NCBI RefSeq assembly: GCF_003985125.1
Contig: NZ_ML133586.1
Span: 1 to 64,000 of the forward strand
Reading direction: 5' to 3'
Length of the DNA stretch: 64,000 nt
DNA from: Rhizobium phaseoli
GTDB taxonomy: Bacteria > Pseudomonadota > Alphaproteobacteria > Rhizobiales > Rhizobiaceae
The notes under the pieces are model-generated. The model was given only the letters and a program-made list of their open reading frames with translations, was not told the DNA's origin and made no database searches. How positions within the stretch are numbered: the first letter of the stretch is position 1; each line of letters starts with the position of its first letter. Made by a program: the position numbers and the translations under genes. This document shows, in pieces, positions 33,485 to 42,775 of the stretch.

Positions 33485-34501
33485 ATGAACCCCATTTCCA
33501 CCTCCAGTCGCGCTCGGGAGCGCTTTCTCGAAGCAATCCTTCAGAGTGCCATCGAATATGCGATCATCGCCCTGGATCTCGACTCCCGAGTGATCACCTG
33601 GAATGAGGGTGCCCGCCGAATTCTCGGATGGGATGAGACCGAAATCGTCGGCCATCCCGTGGCCGTTATTTTCACTGAGGAAGACCGCGCGGCGGGCATT
33701 CCTCAACGGGAAATGACCGCCGCACTGACCCAGGGCCATGGAGATGATGAGCGCTGGCACCTTCGAAAGGACGGCTCGTTATTCTGGGCGTCGGGCCAGA
33801 TGATGGCGTTGAGATCGGATGATGGCGAACTCGAAGGCTTCGTGAAGATCCTCAGGGATCGAACCGAGCAGCGGGAAAATGAGGAGCGACAGCGCGTCCT
33901 GATGCACGAACTTTCTCACCGCATCAAGAACACGCTGGCAGTCGTTCAGGCGATCACCAACCAGTCATTCCGGAACGCCGCCAGCATCGAAGCCGCGGAG
34001 CAGTCGATCTCGTCGCGCATCAAGGCATATGCAAACGCGCACGATATTTTGCTGCAGAAGAACTGGTTATCCGCAGCCGTCGATACGATCATCGAAGCGA
34101 CCGCGGTGAATCTCGGCGTTGAACCGAGCCGCATCAAAGCAAGCGGTCCGGCAGTCAGCCTGAACCCGCAAGCGGCTCTTGGCTTCGCCCTCGTGCTGCA
34201 TGAGCTTGTCACCAATGCGACAAAGTACGGGGCTCTATCAGGGGATACAGGAACTGTCGAGATCGAGTGGTCCGTGCGCAAAAATGTCGGCGACGATCGC
34301 TTCAATCTCCATTGGCAAGAGAGCGGTGGCCCAGCCGTGGAAGCCCCAAAGAAGAAGGGCTTCGGCTCCCGCTTGGTCAATACGAGCCTGTCCGCTTTCG
34401 GAGACGTCTCGTTTGACTACGCCGCAACCGGCTTCAAGCTCGACCTCGAGGCATCGCTTCAGAAACTGCAATATCAAAATTGTCCGGATCTTGAAGTATG
34501 A
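33485..34501 (+). CDS. PAS-domain HWE histidine kinase
   Basis: A 338-residue soluble sensor kinase. Residues about 15-130 form a PAS domain (YAIIALDLDSRVITWNEGAR, RRILGWDETEIVGHPVAVIF, and the PAC-like HLRKDGSLFWASGQMMAL). The HWE kinase domain starts at LMHELSHRIKNTLAVVQAI with the phospho-accepting His at residue 145, and carries LGFALVLHELVTNATKYGAL and a Trp-Glu motif near HWQESGGP. No membrane segments are present, so the signal is cytoplasmic. No response regulator is adjacent. The ATG at 33485 was chosen over an upstream ATG at 33449 because the family begins near here. Confidence 0.85.
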   Translation: MNPISTSSRARERFLEAILQSAIEYAIIALDLDSRVITWNEGARRILGWDETEIVGHPVAVIFTEEDRAAGIPQREMTAALTQGHGDDERWHLRKDGSLFWASGQMMALRSDDGELEGFVKILRDRTEQRENEERQRVLMHELSHRIKNTLAVVQAITNQSFRNAASIEAAEQSISSRIKAYANAHDILLQKNWLSAAVDTIIEATAVNLGVEPSRIKASGPAVSLNPQAALGFALVLHELVTNATKYGALSGDTGTVEIEWSVRKNVGDDRFNLHWQESGGPAVEAPKKKGFGSRLVNTSLSAFGDVSFDYAATGFKLDLEASLQKLQYQNCPDLEV

Positions 34502-34578
34502 AGAGATGTCAAATGCTGCCCCGAGGCTCCGTGTCGTCGCCGATGCCAAGATCAGCGAAACAACTGGCCTTCATGCGC

Positions 34579-34964
34579 CTACTCGGCCTCAGCCTCTTCG
34601 ATCTCCTGAGGAGACAGGTGGTAGATGACGAGTTTTTCGACGACGTATTCCAGGTCCTGGTCCATCCTGAGAAGGTCGGTTGATTTGCCCAGGTGGCCGC
34701 ATTCACCGAGATAGTCGAAGCACATACCCCACACCGCATTGCGAAGCTTAAGAACCTTCCTCGTCGTCTCCGGCGAGAAATATGGTTCTTCACTGAAATC
34801 GAGGGCATCAGACACGTCCCGCGCTCGCCGCGACATAGCGTCCGACGAGACCTCGAACCATCTTCCGCGAACACTTCATAGCACTGCCTGCAACGTTCTA
34901 CTGCAATCTTCAGTACATCATTAAGCGAGATGTCTTGGTCGTGTCTGAACAACACCGTAGGCAT
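34579..34964 (-). pseudogene. Hypothetical protein with a frameshift near its middle
   Basis: From ATG 34964 the frame reads MPTVLFRHDQDISLNDVLKI, then AVERCRQCYEVFAEDG, and loses sense. In the next frame WFEVSSDAMSRRARDVSDAL follows directly and continues through FSPETTRKVLKLRNAVWGMC to 34579. A single base change in length near 34855 would restore a 128-residue protein. I do not recognise the family. The C-terminal 85 codons could still be translated from ATG 34836. Confidence 0.45.
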
Positions 34965-35084
34965 GCCGGATCCTCCGTATTCGAGATGGAATAGAGCGCC
35001 TCAGGAATGTTCCCATTTCGTTCCTTTCAAAAAAGGAGTCAGGGGCGCGCTTTTTTCGATGGTCGTCATAAGGCGCTCACTATC

Positions 35085-35861
35085 CAACGGGTCCACCGGA
35101 TTTCGTCGGCTATGCCTTGCACCATGGTCTCGGCCTCGGAGGACAGCTCTTGCGGCCGCAGACGAATGGTACTGCAAGGCCTTCGCTGATCAGAATGCTG
35201 CCGACATCCTTCCCGTCAACCAACAGCATCCCGAAAGGGCGCCATGGTTGCATTTCTTCGTACCTTCGGTGTCCGGCGGACAAAAGCACGCGACTTTTCT
35301 CAGTTCGGTGCTGCCGCCGGCAACCAGCTCTCGAAGCCGCGCCAACGCCCGCTCGCCCTGTTGGCGCTCATATTAGCATTGGGGCGAGAACTTCTCCGGC
35401 GTGTTGAAGCCCACCAAACGTGTTCCGGCGGCATCGCCAACGACGTGTACGGTGTCTCCGTCGGTCACCGTGAATTCCTGGGCCACAGATGTCCTCGCTG
35501 TGCCGGAGTTGACTGAAATTGCCCTCCCAAATCGGATACCTGCTGTGCGACGGCCACAGCAGCAACGATCAGGAGCCCAATGGCCAGCCGTCTGCCTGCT
35601 CTACCAAAACTGGGGACGAACATTTTCTTGGGCTGGTGGCGAGATCGGGGAAAGGGAACGACCGCGGATTGCGATGGGGCGGGCCGAGCGCGCTGCCTTA
35701 GAATCTCGAAAGTCTTTCGCCACTGTTGAGAGGCGAGCATTTCCGCCAGAACGCTCAAGGCGAGCGTGGATGTCGGCAAGAAACGTTCGCTGCCAACCCG
35801 TCAAGTTTTGACGTTGCAGTGCCGCTTCGATGTCGTGTCGCAGGTTTCCAGCCGGTTCCAT
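35085..35861 (-). pseudogene. Thermonuclease-like (SNase) protein, frameshifted
   Basis: The N-terminal frame starts at 35861 (LRHDIEAALQRQNLTGWQRT). A second frame gives a membrane segment (RRLAIGLLIVAAVAVAQQ). A third, read through 35480-35100, gives VTDGDTVHVVGDAAGTRLVG, FNTPEKFSPQC and LVDGKDVGSILISEGLA, which are staphylococcal-nuclease-type motifs (DGDT; GFNTPE). At least two frameshifts and one in-frame stop break it. The intact form would be a membrane-anchored nuclease. Confidence 0.65.
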
Positions 35862-36049
35862 GGCTCTATCGCTTCGTGCGGATAATCACACCTAAGCAGG
35901 AGGACCGGAAGAAATTGTAAACTGCAACCTCATTCAGCGACCAGGGACGGATTTCAGCCCATCGCGGGCGTGAATTGGCCGCTACGGGTCGTAGCGGCGC
36001 CGGCGAATTATTGCACCTCATAAACGCCTGCGTTATCAGCAGCGTCGCG

Positions 36050-36600
36050 CAGCCCCTTAAATGACGCGTGCCGCAGCTTCCCGTCGTGCGTCCACGCTCG
36101 ATATTTGATCTCGGCAACAAGCTTCGGATCGACGAAGACCGCATTTCACTTCCGTCCGTATCGACAGGGGGCTTGCCGATGGTCAGTTTGTCTATCTGTT
36201 TCCGGAACTCACCCGCAGAATATTCGCTGAAGCCGGTTCCCACTCCCCCCACATACCAGCTCTTTTCCTCTGCGCGGCGAGCAGCAGCCGCCCAATGCCC
36301 GCAATGACGCCGTCGACTTCTCATGCCCAATGATTAAAAAGCCATCGCTCTGGACACATTTGATCTTCACCCAGCCGACCGGGTCGATAGGTGGCGTCCC
36401 TTCGCTTGGCGATGATCCCCTCAAGCCCGTGGTCGCAGGCGATGCGCAGGAGAACCTCTCCGTCCGTCTCGATCTCCTCGGACAGTCGAAGGGCGTCTTC
36501 GCCGCCTGCCGGCACCAGCCCTTCCAGAAGATGGCGTCGCGAGGCGAGTTCGGTTCCAGTGAGGTCGTGGCCGTCGGCTGGAAGCTGTCGATCGATTAAG
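36050..36600 (-). pseudogene. Fragment of a LigD-type ATP-dependent DNA ligase
   Basis: The minus strand reads ADGHDLTGTELASRRHLLEG, LRLSEEIETDGEVLLRIACD, HGLEGIIAKRRDATYRPGR, then in other frames WIKIKCVQSDGFLIIGHEKS-like, YVGGVGTGFSEYSAGEFRK and a C-terminal GTRHLRG remnant. This is the ligase domain of bacterial non-homologous end-joining ligases. The N-terminal nucleotidyl-binding part is absent and two or more frameshifts occur. No ku gene is near. Confidence 0.7.
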
Positions 36601-36642
36601 AATGCTCAGGGCGAAGCCTGGTTATGCAGTCAATCGGGCAGG

Positions 36643-36876
36643 TCAGTGAACGGCAGCCGACGTCGGCGCGTTTACACGTGTTGCCCACCTGCCGACATAG
36701 GTGCCGATGAGCAGCGTCGTGACATCCTCTAACGATCTCGCGCCTTCGTTGAAGAACTCGATGGCGGCCGAGCACAAGGTTTGCGACGCCTGGTCGTCGG
36801 GTTCGACCTCGTAATAGCGGTACCAAGCCTGTACCGCTTCCGAAAGCATGCGGAAGTGTTTGTCGTGCGTTGGCAT
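36643..36876 (-). CDS. Hypothetical protein, 77 residues
   Basis: MPTHDKHFRMLSEAVQAWYR onward, acidic and helical, with GGAGGAT six bases before ATG 36876; the open frame extends to 36900 but this site decides the start. I do not recognise a domain. Codon use looks real. It sits between the ligase fragment and the IS21 remnant, in the same direction as both. Confidence 0.5.
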   Translation of the reverse strand: MPTHDKHFRMLSEAVQAWYRYYEVEPDDQASQTLCSAAIEFFNEGARSLEDVTTLLIGTYVGRWATRVNAPTSAAVH

Positions 36877-37141
36877 GTGACATCCTCCAGCTATCGACAT
36901 AGCGGAGGAGCGATCTACAACAAGACCTCAGTCTCCAACTCTTCGGGATCCTGACGGCGGTCGTTCCCCACTCAAAGGACGCCACAGTCGAGAACGGTCA
37001 CTGTCAATCGGCGTCCAAAGTTCACCCCTTATCGGCGTCCAATTTTGACCCCCCATATGCTGTAGATCAGCGCTTGGCCTGCCCGGCGCTGGCCGGGGTT
37101 GCAGAGGGTAGGCCAAGTGCGCGTGATGATCGTCTTCGGCT

Positions 37142-37876
37142 TTAGCTTTGAGAGCGGTTCTTGAAGCGCCAGGATTCGTTTCCGGTTTCGACGATCTCGC
37201 AGTGGTGGGTGAGACGGTCCAGAAGCGCGGTCGTCATCTTGGCGTCACCGAACACCGTCGGCCATTCTCCAAAGGCCAGGTTCGTGGTGACGATGATCGA
37301 AGTCCGCTCGTAGAGCCTGCTGATCAGATGGAACAGGAGTTGGCCGCCGGCCTGGGCGAACGGCAGGTAGCCGAGTTCGTCAAGGATGATGAAGTCGAGA
37401 CGGTTGAGGTAGTCGGCCGTCCGCCCCTGCTTGCCGCTGCGCGTTTCCGTTTCCAAGCGATTGACCAGATCGACGACATTGAAGAAGCGCCCGCGTGTTC
37501 CGTTGCGGATCAGTGCGCGGGCAATCGCGATGGCCAGATGGCTCTTCCCGGTTCCCGTGCCGCCGACGAGGACAACATTGCGCTGATCGGCGACGAAGGT
37601 GCCGGTCGACAGCTCCCGCACCAGGGGTTCATTGACGGGCGTATCGGCGAAGTCGAAGTCGTCGATGTCCTTGGCGAGCGGCAGCTTGGCAATGCTGAGC
37701 TGGTAGCGAATGGAGCGGGCCTGCTTCTCGGCGATCTCCGACTGCAAGAGATCGCCGACGATGCGCGGCGGTTCGTGCTGCCGCTTGATGCCGTTGCCCA
37801 TGACCTCGTCGTAAGCGCCGCGCATTCCATAGAGCTTCAGCGTGCTCATCAGTTCGAGAACCTGTGTGCGTTCCAT
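37142..37876 (-). CDS. istB: IS21-family transposition helper ATPase IstB
   Basis: A 244-residue AAA+ protein of the DnaC/IstB type. Walker A is VLVGGTGTGKSHLAIAIARA (near residue 103) and Walker B is YLNRLDFIILDELGYLPF (near 165). It activates the IstA transposase and selects target DNA. The gene overlaps the istA stop by one base. The frame is intact, so it may still help another IS21 copy. Confidence 0.9.
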   Translation of the reverse strand: MERTQVLELMSTLKLYGMRGAYDEVMGNGIKRQHEPPRIVGDLLQSEIAEKQARSIRYQLSIAKLPLAKDIDDFDFADTPVNEPLVRELSTGTFVADQRNVVLVGGTGTGKSHLAIAIARALIRNGTRGRFFNVVDLVNRLETETRSGKQGRTADYLNRLDFIILDELGYLPFAQAGGQLLFHLISRLYERTSIIVTTNLAFGEWPTVFGDAKMTTALLDRLTHHCEIVETGNESWRFKNRSQS

Positions 37877-38505
37877 CAGCTTGCCCTCCTGAGGCTGTCA
37901 TACCGTGCGCAGTCGGCGACCGGTTCATGGGTAAGCCGCAGCGCATCCGGGGTTTGCAGGGTTGCGGCCGGGGCCGGATCACGGCTCCGGGCCAGAATGT
38001 TGATGATCACCGAGGCCGAGCAGACGCCGTGATCCAAAGCCTCCTGGCAGGCAGCATCGACGGCCGCCAGACCGTCGGCGGGAACGCATCCGAGAATGGT
38101 GACCATTTGCCGATCACCATCATGGACACTCTTCAGCCGCCGGCGCACTTTCTCCATCGCTGTGGGTAGGACCCATTCACGGAACGGCGCACCATTGCGC
38201 AAAGCACCGGGTTTGCGTGCCAGAACAGGGACATAATGCCAGGGATCGTAGATCGTCTCGCCACGGCCAAAGCAACGAGGATGCTCACCGACGTTCACAC
38301 CGTCCTGCCTGATGACGATCTTCTCGGCATAGGCGTGAACCTCGACCGGCCGGCCGACCGCAGTTGAGAGGACGGAGTATTTGTTGTTGTCGAAGCGGAC
38401 CGTGCAGGTCTTCGACACCGAGGTCGGGACGCAGTGGAATCCGTCGAACGGCCCGACGTAATGGACGAGGCTGCCGCGCTCCTCCTCGAACATTTGCCGT
38501 TGCAC
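37876..38505 (-). pseudogene. istA: IS21-family transposase IstA, C-terminal part only
   Basis: The 209-codon frame begins at QMFEEERGSLVHYVGPFDGF and contains SKTCTVRFDNNKYSVLSTAV, GRPVEVHAYAEKIVIRQDG and ETIYDPWHYVPVLARKPGAL, the post-catalytic C-terminal region of IstA. The N-terminal DNA-binding and DDE catalytic domains (about 300 residues) are missing. Sequence upstream of 38510 is unrelated. Confidence 0.85.
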
Positions 38506-38510
38506 GTGGG

Positions 38511-38868
38511 CAACTTATCGGCGAGCTTCCTTGTTGTGCATCGCCGGAGTCTTAAAAGATTTTAACTGCCGAACCCTCAATCGAAGAAGCAATGCGCCTG
38601 TCAACCTTGTCTTTCTTTGCTCGCCTGCCGGGCCAGTTCCCTTCGATCCATTATGCGATCTTCCTGGCCCAAAACGTGAACTCCATAGCAACAAGCCGGC
38701 CGCTGGCCTCGAAAGCTCTCCCAGTACCAGCGACGTAGGAATGTCCTGGGCCGAGCGGATTGCGACTGACCGCTAGAGCCAATATCGGTGCGCCGGCGGA
38801 AGCTTCATGCGTGCGAGCCCTCATTCTTTTGGATGACTTTCCGCGCATCGTAAAAGCGTCATACTATC
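38511..38868. other. Intergenic region with no recognisable gene
   Basis: Between the truncated istA and the DUF2726 gene no frame with a domain or a good ribosome site was seen. The promoter of the DUF2726 gene is expected near its right end. Confidence 0.4.
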
Positions 38869-38892
38869 TTGGCGGGAAATTCGGAGAGGGGC

Positions 38893-39618
38893 ATGCATTA
38901 TCGCCAAAGGTCGGTGCTGTCTGCGGCACCTTGGCTGATCATCGGAGCTGCCGTAGTAGGCGCTTCGAGCGGTGTAACTGTTGCAGACTTCGAAAAGCCG
39001 GAACTGCTAATCGCCGCCCTGCTTGTCGGCCTTATCATCGGCATGTCCGTTGAGCAGTTCCTAACCAGGACGAGCAGACAGGCGTGGCGCGAGAGAAACA
39101 GGTCACGATCGGAGGAAAGGCGCTGGAACGAGCGCATCATACAGGAACCCAGGCTTCAGACGCCAGCTGCTGAGCCATTGCGTCCAGTCGACGCCACGGA
39201 TCAACTGCGTATTGTGATGCGCTCCAATTTCACCATTCAGCCATTGTTGAACAAGAGCGAAGCCCGGGTGTTTCGGGAACTCGACAGCGTCGTGATCGGC
39301 TGCAATTCCACCTGGCAGGTGATGGCTCAGGTTTCGTTGGGCGAGATCCTTCGAAGTGCCGACCCAGACGCCTACAGTTGCATCAACTCCAAACGTGTCG
39401 ACTTGCTCCTCGTCGACGGCAATTGCCAACCGAGGCACGTCATCGAATACCAGGGCGGAGCACACCACCAAGGCACCGCGGCCGCGCGTGATGCGGTAAA
39501 GAAGGAGGCGCTGCGACGCGCCGGGATCGGCTATTATGAGGTGGTGGCTGGCCAAACGACGCCGTCGGAACTCAGGCGATTGGTCGAGAAGCTGGTGGAC
39601 AACCCGCGTGTCACTTAA
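38893..39618 (+). CDS. Membrane-anchored DUF2726 protein (predicted nuclease-like fold)
   Basis: A 241-residue protein. Two short hydrophobic segments (LSAAPWLIIGAAVVGASSG and ELLIAALLVGLIIGMSVEQF) anchor it, followed by a charged stretch and a DUF2726 domain from residue about 105: LLNKSEARVFRELDSVVIG, LGEILRSADPDAYSCIN, RVDLLLVDGNCQPRHVIEYQ, GGAHHQGTAAARDAVKKEAL. The pattern with D, E-x-Q and K resembles the restriction-endonuclease-like fold proposed for this domain. Substrate unknown. GGAGAGG lies just before ATG 38893; an in-frame TTG at 38869 is less likely. Confidence 0.7.
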   Translation: MHYRQRSVLSAAPWLIIGAAVVGASSGVTVADFEKPELLIAALLVGLIIGMSVEQFLTRTSRQAWRERNRSRSEERRWNERIIQEPRLQTPAAEPLRPVDATDQLRIVMRSNFTIQPLLNKSEARVFRELDSVVIGCNSTWQVMAQVSLGEILRSADPDAYSCINSKRVDLLLVDGNCQPRHVIEYQGGAHHQGTAAARDAVKKEALRRAGIGYYEVVAGQTTPSELRRLVEKLVDNPRVT

Positions 39619-39821
39619 AGCGATATCATCACAAACCTATGCACGGCCGAGCCTCTTCGACAGGAAGAAACGATTGTCTTGCCGCGATGTAATTGAGGCA
39701 CACCCGGAATGATCTCCGATCTCCAGGCGGTTCGCGAAAATCTGTTTCCGGCCAGTCGCGCAGCGATCGAGGACTTGCAGGCGTTCCCTTGGCATCGTGA
39801 TCGAACCAATCGAATCCAAGC

Positions 39822-40643
39822 CTACAAGGCGCATTCGTCGCAAGCCATCGTAATCGATGTACTGCCAGAACTTTGTCGCCATCCCGCAACGTTCCGGGCG
39901 ATGAGCCTGATGGCCCTTGAAGGCACCCGGAATTGCCAGCGAGGCGCACAGGCCGGCTCCAGTCGCTCCGCCCAGATGTAGACGGCGACAATTGCCATGA
40001 GTGGCAGATGATGCGACGGCGCAAGCAAGGGCAACAGCATCAAGCCCCAACAGCTTGCAATGCACCAGAGACCGTGTGTCATCCCCCATGCCAGCACATT
40101 TTCATAGGCCGCCGGCGGAAAGGCGGCCAGGCTGGGGCGGCGATGACACCGGTTCAGGGCGACCTGCTTCCAGGGTGAAATCTGCCAGATAAACGCGATG
40201 ATCAGGCACGCGACCAGAGGCAGGGCGGAACTGGTTGAAGCTAGGCGCAGCGTGATCGCGACGCCGAGGAGAGCAATACCCGCCACCATCCATGTACCGA
40301 GATAACTGACGACAAACAACAGCTCGGCCCACGGCCGCACGCGCCAGAAGCTGCGCTCGCGCACATGCCTCAGTGGAACAGAGAGCGTCGGCAGCATCAT
40401 TGCCATCACCATCATCGCCCAGCTGACGATCAGCTGCAAAGGTGAGACGTAACTGAAGAAAAAGGCATAAGTCTTCGGTGAGGGAGTGGACCAGACGAAA
40501 GCAGCGGAACAGATCGTCGGCATGGAGGTGCTGTCGCCGCCGACAGCCAGGGGAATCCATGCCGAGCCGGCAGCCAGTGCGAGTGGCGCAAAACCGCGGC
40601 GCCACTCGCGCACCGCAGGAGAGGTGCTGCGCAAGACGCTCAC
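39822..40643 (-). CDS. DUF2182 integral membrane protein of the tyrosinase operon
   Basis: A 273-residue membrane protein with about six helices and the DUF2182 hallmarks: SWAMMVMAMMLPTLSVPL (Met-rich), SYLGTWMVAGIALLGVAI and ISPWKQVALNRCHRRPSL (Cys-His, possible metal site). Its ATG overlaps the tyrosinase stop by four bases, which suggests coupled translation. Family members have been called predicted metal-binding membrane proteins; here a role in copper supply to tyrosinase is a fair inference but not shown. Confidence 0.7.
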   Translation of the reverse strand: MSVLRSTSPAVREWRRGFAPLALAAGSAWIPLAVGGDSTSMPTICSAAFVWSTPSPKTYAFFFSYVSPLQLIVSWAMMVMAMMLPTLSVPLRHVRERSFWRVRPWAELLFVVSYLGTWMVAGIALLGVAITLRLASTSSALPLVACLIIAFIWQISPWKQVALNRCHRRPSLAAFPPAAYENVLAWGMTHGLWCIASCWGLMLLPLLAPSHHLPLMAIVAVYIWAERLEPACAPRWQFRVPSRAIRLIARNVAGWRQSSGSTSITMACDECAL

Positions 40644-42241
40644 TCGAATTGCCGATAGATGCTGATCCGGCCGATTTTGATATTCGCCGCATCCGGGATG
40701 TTTTCGAGCGGGACGAAACTTACCGGCAGGCGGGCGACATCAAATTCGCCGTCGAGGTGCATTTTATCGACAATGTCTGTGATTTCCAGCTTGTATGTGA
40801 TGCCGTTTCCGGAATGTTTGCCTGCCGGATCGCTCGCCTGCGTCACGCCAAAGAGCGCGACACTGCCCGCCAGATATTTCTTGTTCCCGGCGGGATCGGC
40901 CCCCTCGGGCAGCCCGACATAGACCTGGAATATCACGGCGTCATGCACGCCGGTGACATTCTCGAGATTGAGAAACACGCGGTCGGGCGCCGTCGGGGCG
41001 ATCCTGTTGGCGCTCAGGCTTTGGCTCACCCTGGCCCTCGCATCCGGCTCGACCTTGACAGAGCTGCGCATAGTGCCGCTGCCGGCGAGCGACATGCCGC
41101 TGTCGCTGGCCGCGACCAGTTCCACCTTGTTCTGTGTCGGCATGTCTAAACCTCTTGTGGCAGCAACGGAACTCCGCGCAATGCCCAGTCTCTCCATGCG
41201 TGCGGCGACGGTGACGATCGGTCCGGCCTCCGCGCCGGGTGTCAGGTCGTCGTATTCATAGCCCAGACTGGCCAAGTCCTGCATTTTCGTCGGAGTATAA
41301 ACCCATTTGGTCTTATCTGGGTTCGGCATTGTAAATTCGCGCTCACCGATGCTCGCCGGCCCATCCAACCATTTGGAGTCTGTCGGATTTTGCCAATCCG
41401 TCGGCGAAGTAAAGGGTTTGCCTGTGGGAAATTTGTTCCAGCTCTCCCACAACCGATCGATATTGCAGTGATGTAGGTAAAAGATAGGGTCGAGCGCTGC
41501 CGCGGTCGGAGTCGACATCAGGCCCGGCAATGGGCGCCCGGCCTGAGGCGAACCTGGCGGAAACACCAGGGTTGGGTGACCACCACCAACCAGCACATGG
41601 ATGATGTTGTGCGGATCCGATTCGATTCCGCCGCTTTCTTCGCCGCTCCAGCTGAAGCCCGTTTCAACGCCACCGAATCCGGCACTGCCCCCGCCGCCGG
41701 GTCCGGCAAATTCTGGATCCTGCATCGCATTCAGGTTGGTTTGCGAGCTGACGTCGAATGGTGTGCTGCTGCTGAGCACCCCCCACCGCTGTTCGACAAA
41801 CAGCGGATTGTCTCCGGTGCCATCCGGCCAATTGGCCGTGCGGAATGCCGGCGGCAGGACGTCCTGATCGGTTCCGAAATAGTTCCAATAGGGCAAGGCC
41901 CAGCTGGCGCTTGGTCCGTTGAGCAGTTCGATCTCGTGCCGGAGCATATTTTCCAGAGCCAGGAGATACCCGCGATGCCAGGGCAGGAAATACCAGCTCT
42001 GGTGCTGACATTGGTCGAGATAGGTCGACGTGTCGGATGCATTGGGGTCCGCATCGGCACTGTCGGTGATCTGATAGAAATCCCAGAGCCCGCGCCACAT
42101 CCCATGAATCGCCGCATAGAAGTTCCAGCTTGTCGGATCTTCCAGCTTGCGGGCCTTCATCGCCTTGACGCCCCTTGCATACCAGAGGATCGGGTCGGCC
42201 CAGTCACTTCCCAACTCAAAGATATTCTCCCGTTTGCGCAT
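40640..42241 (-). CDS. Tyrosinase-family copper oxidase
   Basis: A 533-residue type-3 copper protein. CuA ligands are H46 (AAIHGMWRG), H80 (QCQHQSW) and H89 (FLPWHRGYL); C78 could form a thioether with a histidine. CuB ligands are H211 and H215 (DPHNIIHVLVGG) and H257 or H258 (DPIFYLHHCNIDRLW). Residues from about 300 on form a beta-rich C-terminal domain that may cover the active site. Such enzymes oxidise phenols to quinones and make melanin. No signal peptide is present. GAGAGGAC lies eight bases before ATG. It lies between a small protein gene and a DUF2182 gene. Confidence 0.88.
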   Translation of the reverse strand: MRKRENIFELGSDWADPILWYARGVKAMKARKLEDPTSWNFYAAIHGMWRGLWDFYQITDSADADPNASDTSTYLDQCQHQSWYFLPWHRGYLLALENMLRHEIELLNGPSASWALPYWNYFGTDQDVLPPAFRTANWPDGTGDNPLFVEQRWGVLSSSTPFDVSSQTNLNAMQDPEFAGPGGGGSAGFGGVETGFSWSGEESGGIESDPHNIIHVLVGGGHPTLVFPPGSPQAGRPLPGLMSTPTAAALDPIFYLHHCNIDRLWESWNKFPTGKPFTSPTDWQNPTDSKWLDGPASIGEREFTMPNPDKTKWVYTPTKMQDLASLGYEYDDLTPGAEAGPIVTVAARMERLGIARSSVAATRGLDMPTQNKVELVAASDSGMSLAGSGTMRSSVKVEPDARARVSQSLSANRIAPTAPDRVFLNLENVTGVHDAVIFQVYVGLPEGADPAGNKKYLAGSVALFGVTQASDPAGKHSGNGITYKLEITDIVDKMHLDGEFDVARLPVSFVPLENIPDAANIKIGRISIYRQFE

Positions 42242-42313
42242 CGCACTGTCCTCTCAGGAAACGATCGAGAATTGCTGGCCGCAGACTGCACGCGACCACT
42301 CAGGCCGGCCGCA

Positions 42314-42712
42314 TCAAACGCGCACCGCATAGAACGTGGCCGTATAACCCGCGGGTGACTGACCATTGGAGTGGGTCACTGTCCGAATAACCGTACCGAC
42401 GATGGTGTCGATCTGGTCCACGCCGTTCGGCCAGCGGGGAACGGGATAGCCGAGATAGTCGTAGACCCATTCCTCGTTGTCGATCATGCCGCGCCCCTGC
42501 CATTTCAGCGTCGCCGGCGCGCCGTCCGTGGCAGCCCCGTCGAGGGAAAGAGACCAGCCGGTTCCGCCAAGAGAACCGCCGATCTTGCCGGGCGCAGGCT
42601 CGGACAAAATCAGCGTTCCCGCGCCAAAGCGCAAACTGTCGAAAGATGCGGAAAGGTCGGGGTTGTTCACCAGGCTTCGATAACTCCAGATGCCGGAAAA
42701 GCTTATCGCCAT
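42314..42712 (-). CDS. Small beta-rich hypothetical protein in the tyrosinase operon
   Basis: A 132-residue protein, MAISFSGIWSYRSLVNNPDL onward, with many Gly, Ser, Thr and aromatic residues in a pattern of beta strands (GTLILSEPAPGKIGGSLGGT, GWSLSLDGAAT). AAGGAGGA lies before ATG 42712, so that start is preferred to 42742. It is located 72 bases upstream of the tyrosinase gene and in the same direction. I do not recognise the family. A partner or chaperone of tyrosinase is a possibility from position alone. Confidence 0.6.
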   Translation of the reverse strand: MAISFSGIWSYRSLVNNPDLSASFDSLRFGAGTLILSEPAPGKIGGSLGGTGWSLSLDGAATDGAPATLKWQGRGMIDNEEWVYDYLGYPVPRWPNGVDQIDTIVGTVIRTVTHSNGQSPAGYTATFYAVRV

Positions 42713-42775
42713 GATAGTCCTCCTTCGGTGAAGCATGCTCAAATCATGTGGCGAGCGGCAGAGGGTCCCCCCGCG

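Larger units (their letters stand above)
37004..38510 (-). mobile_element. IS21-family element, 5' part lost
   Basis: The element contains a complete istB and the C-terminal part of istA. Its right end near 37004-37062 carries two direct copies of a GGCGTCCAA(A/T) motif followed by TCACCCC or TTGACCCC, the kind of multiple terminal repeats that IS21 transposases bind. The other end and most of istA are missing, so the element cannot move by itself. Confidence 0.75.
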
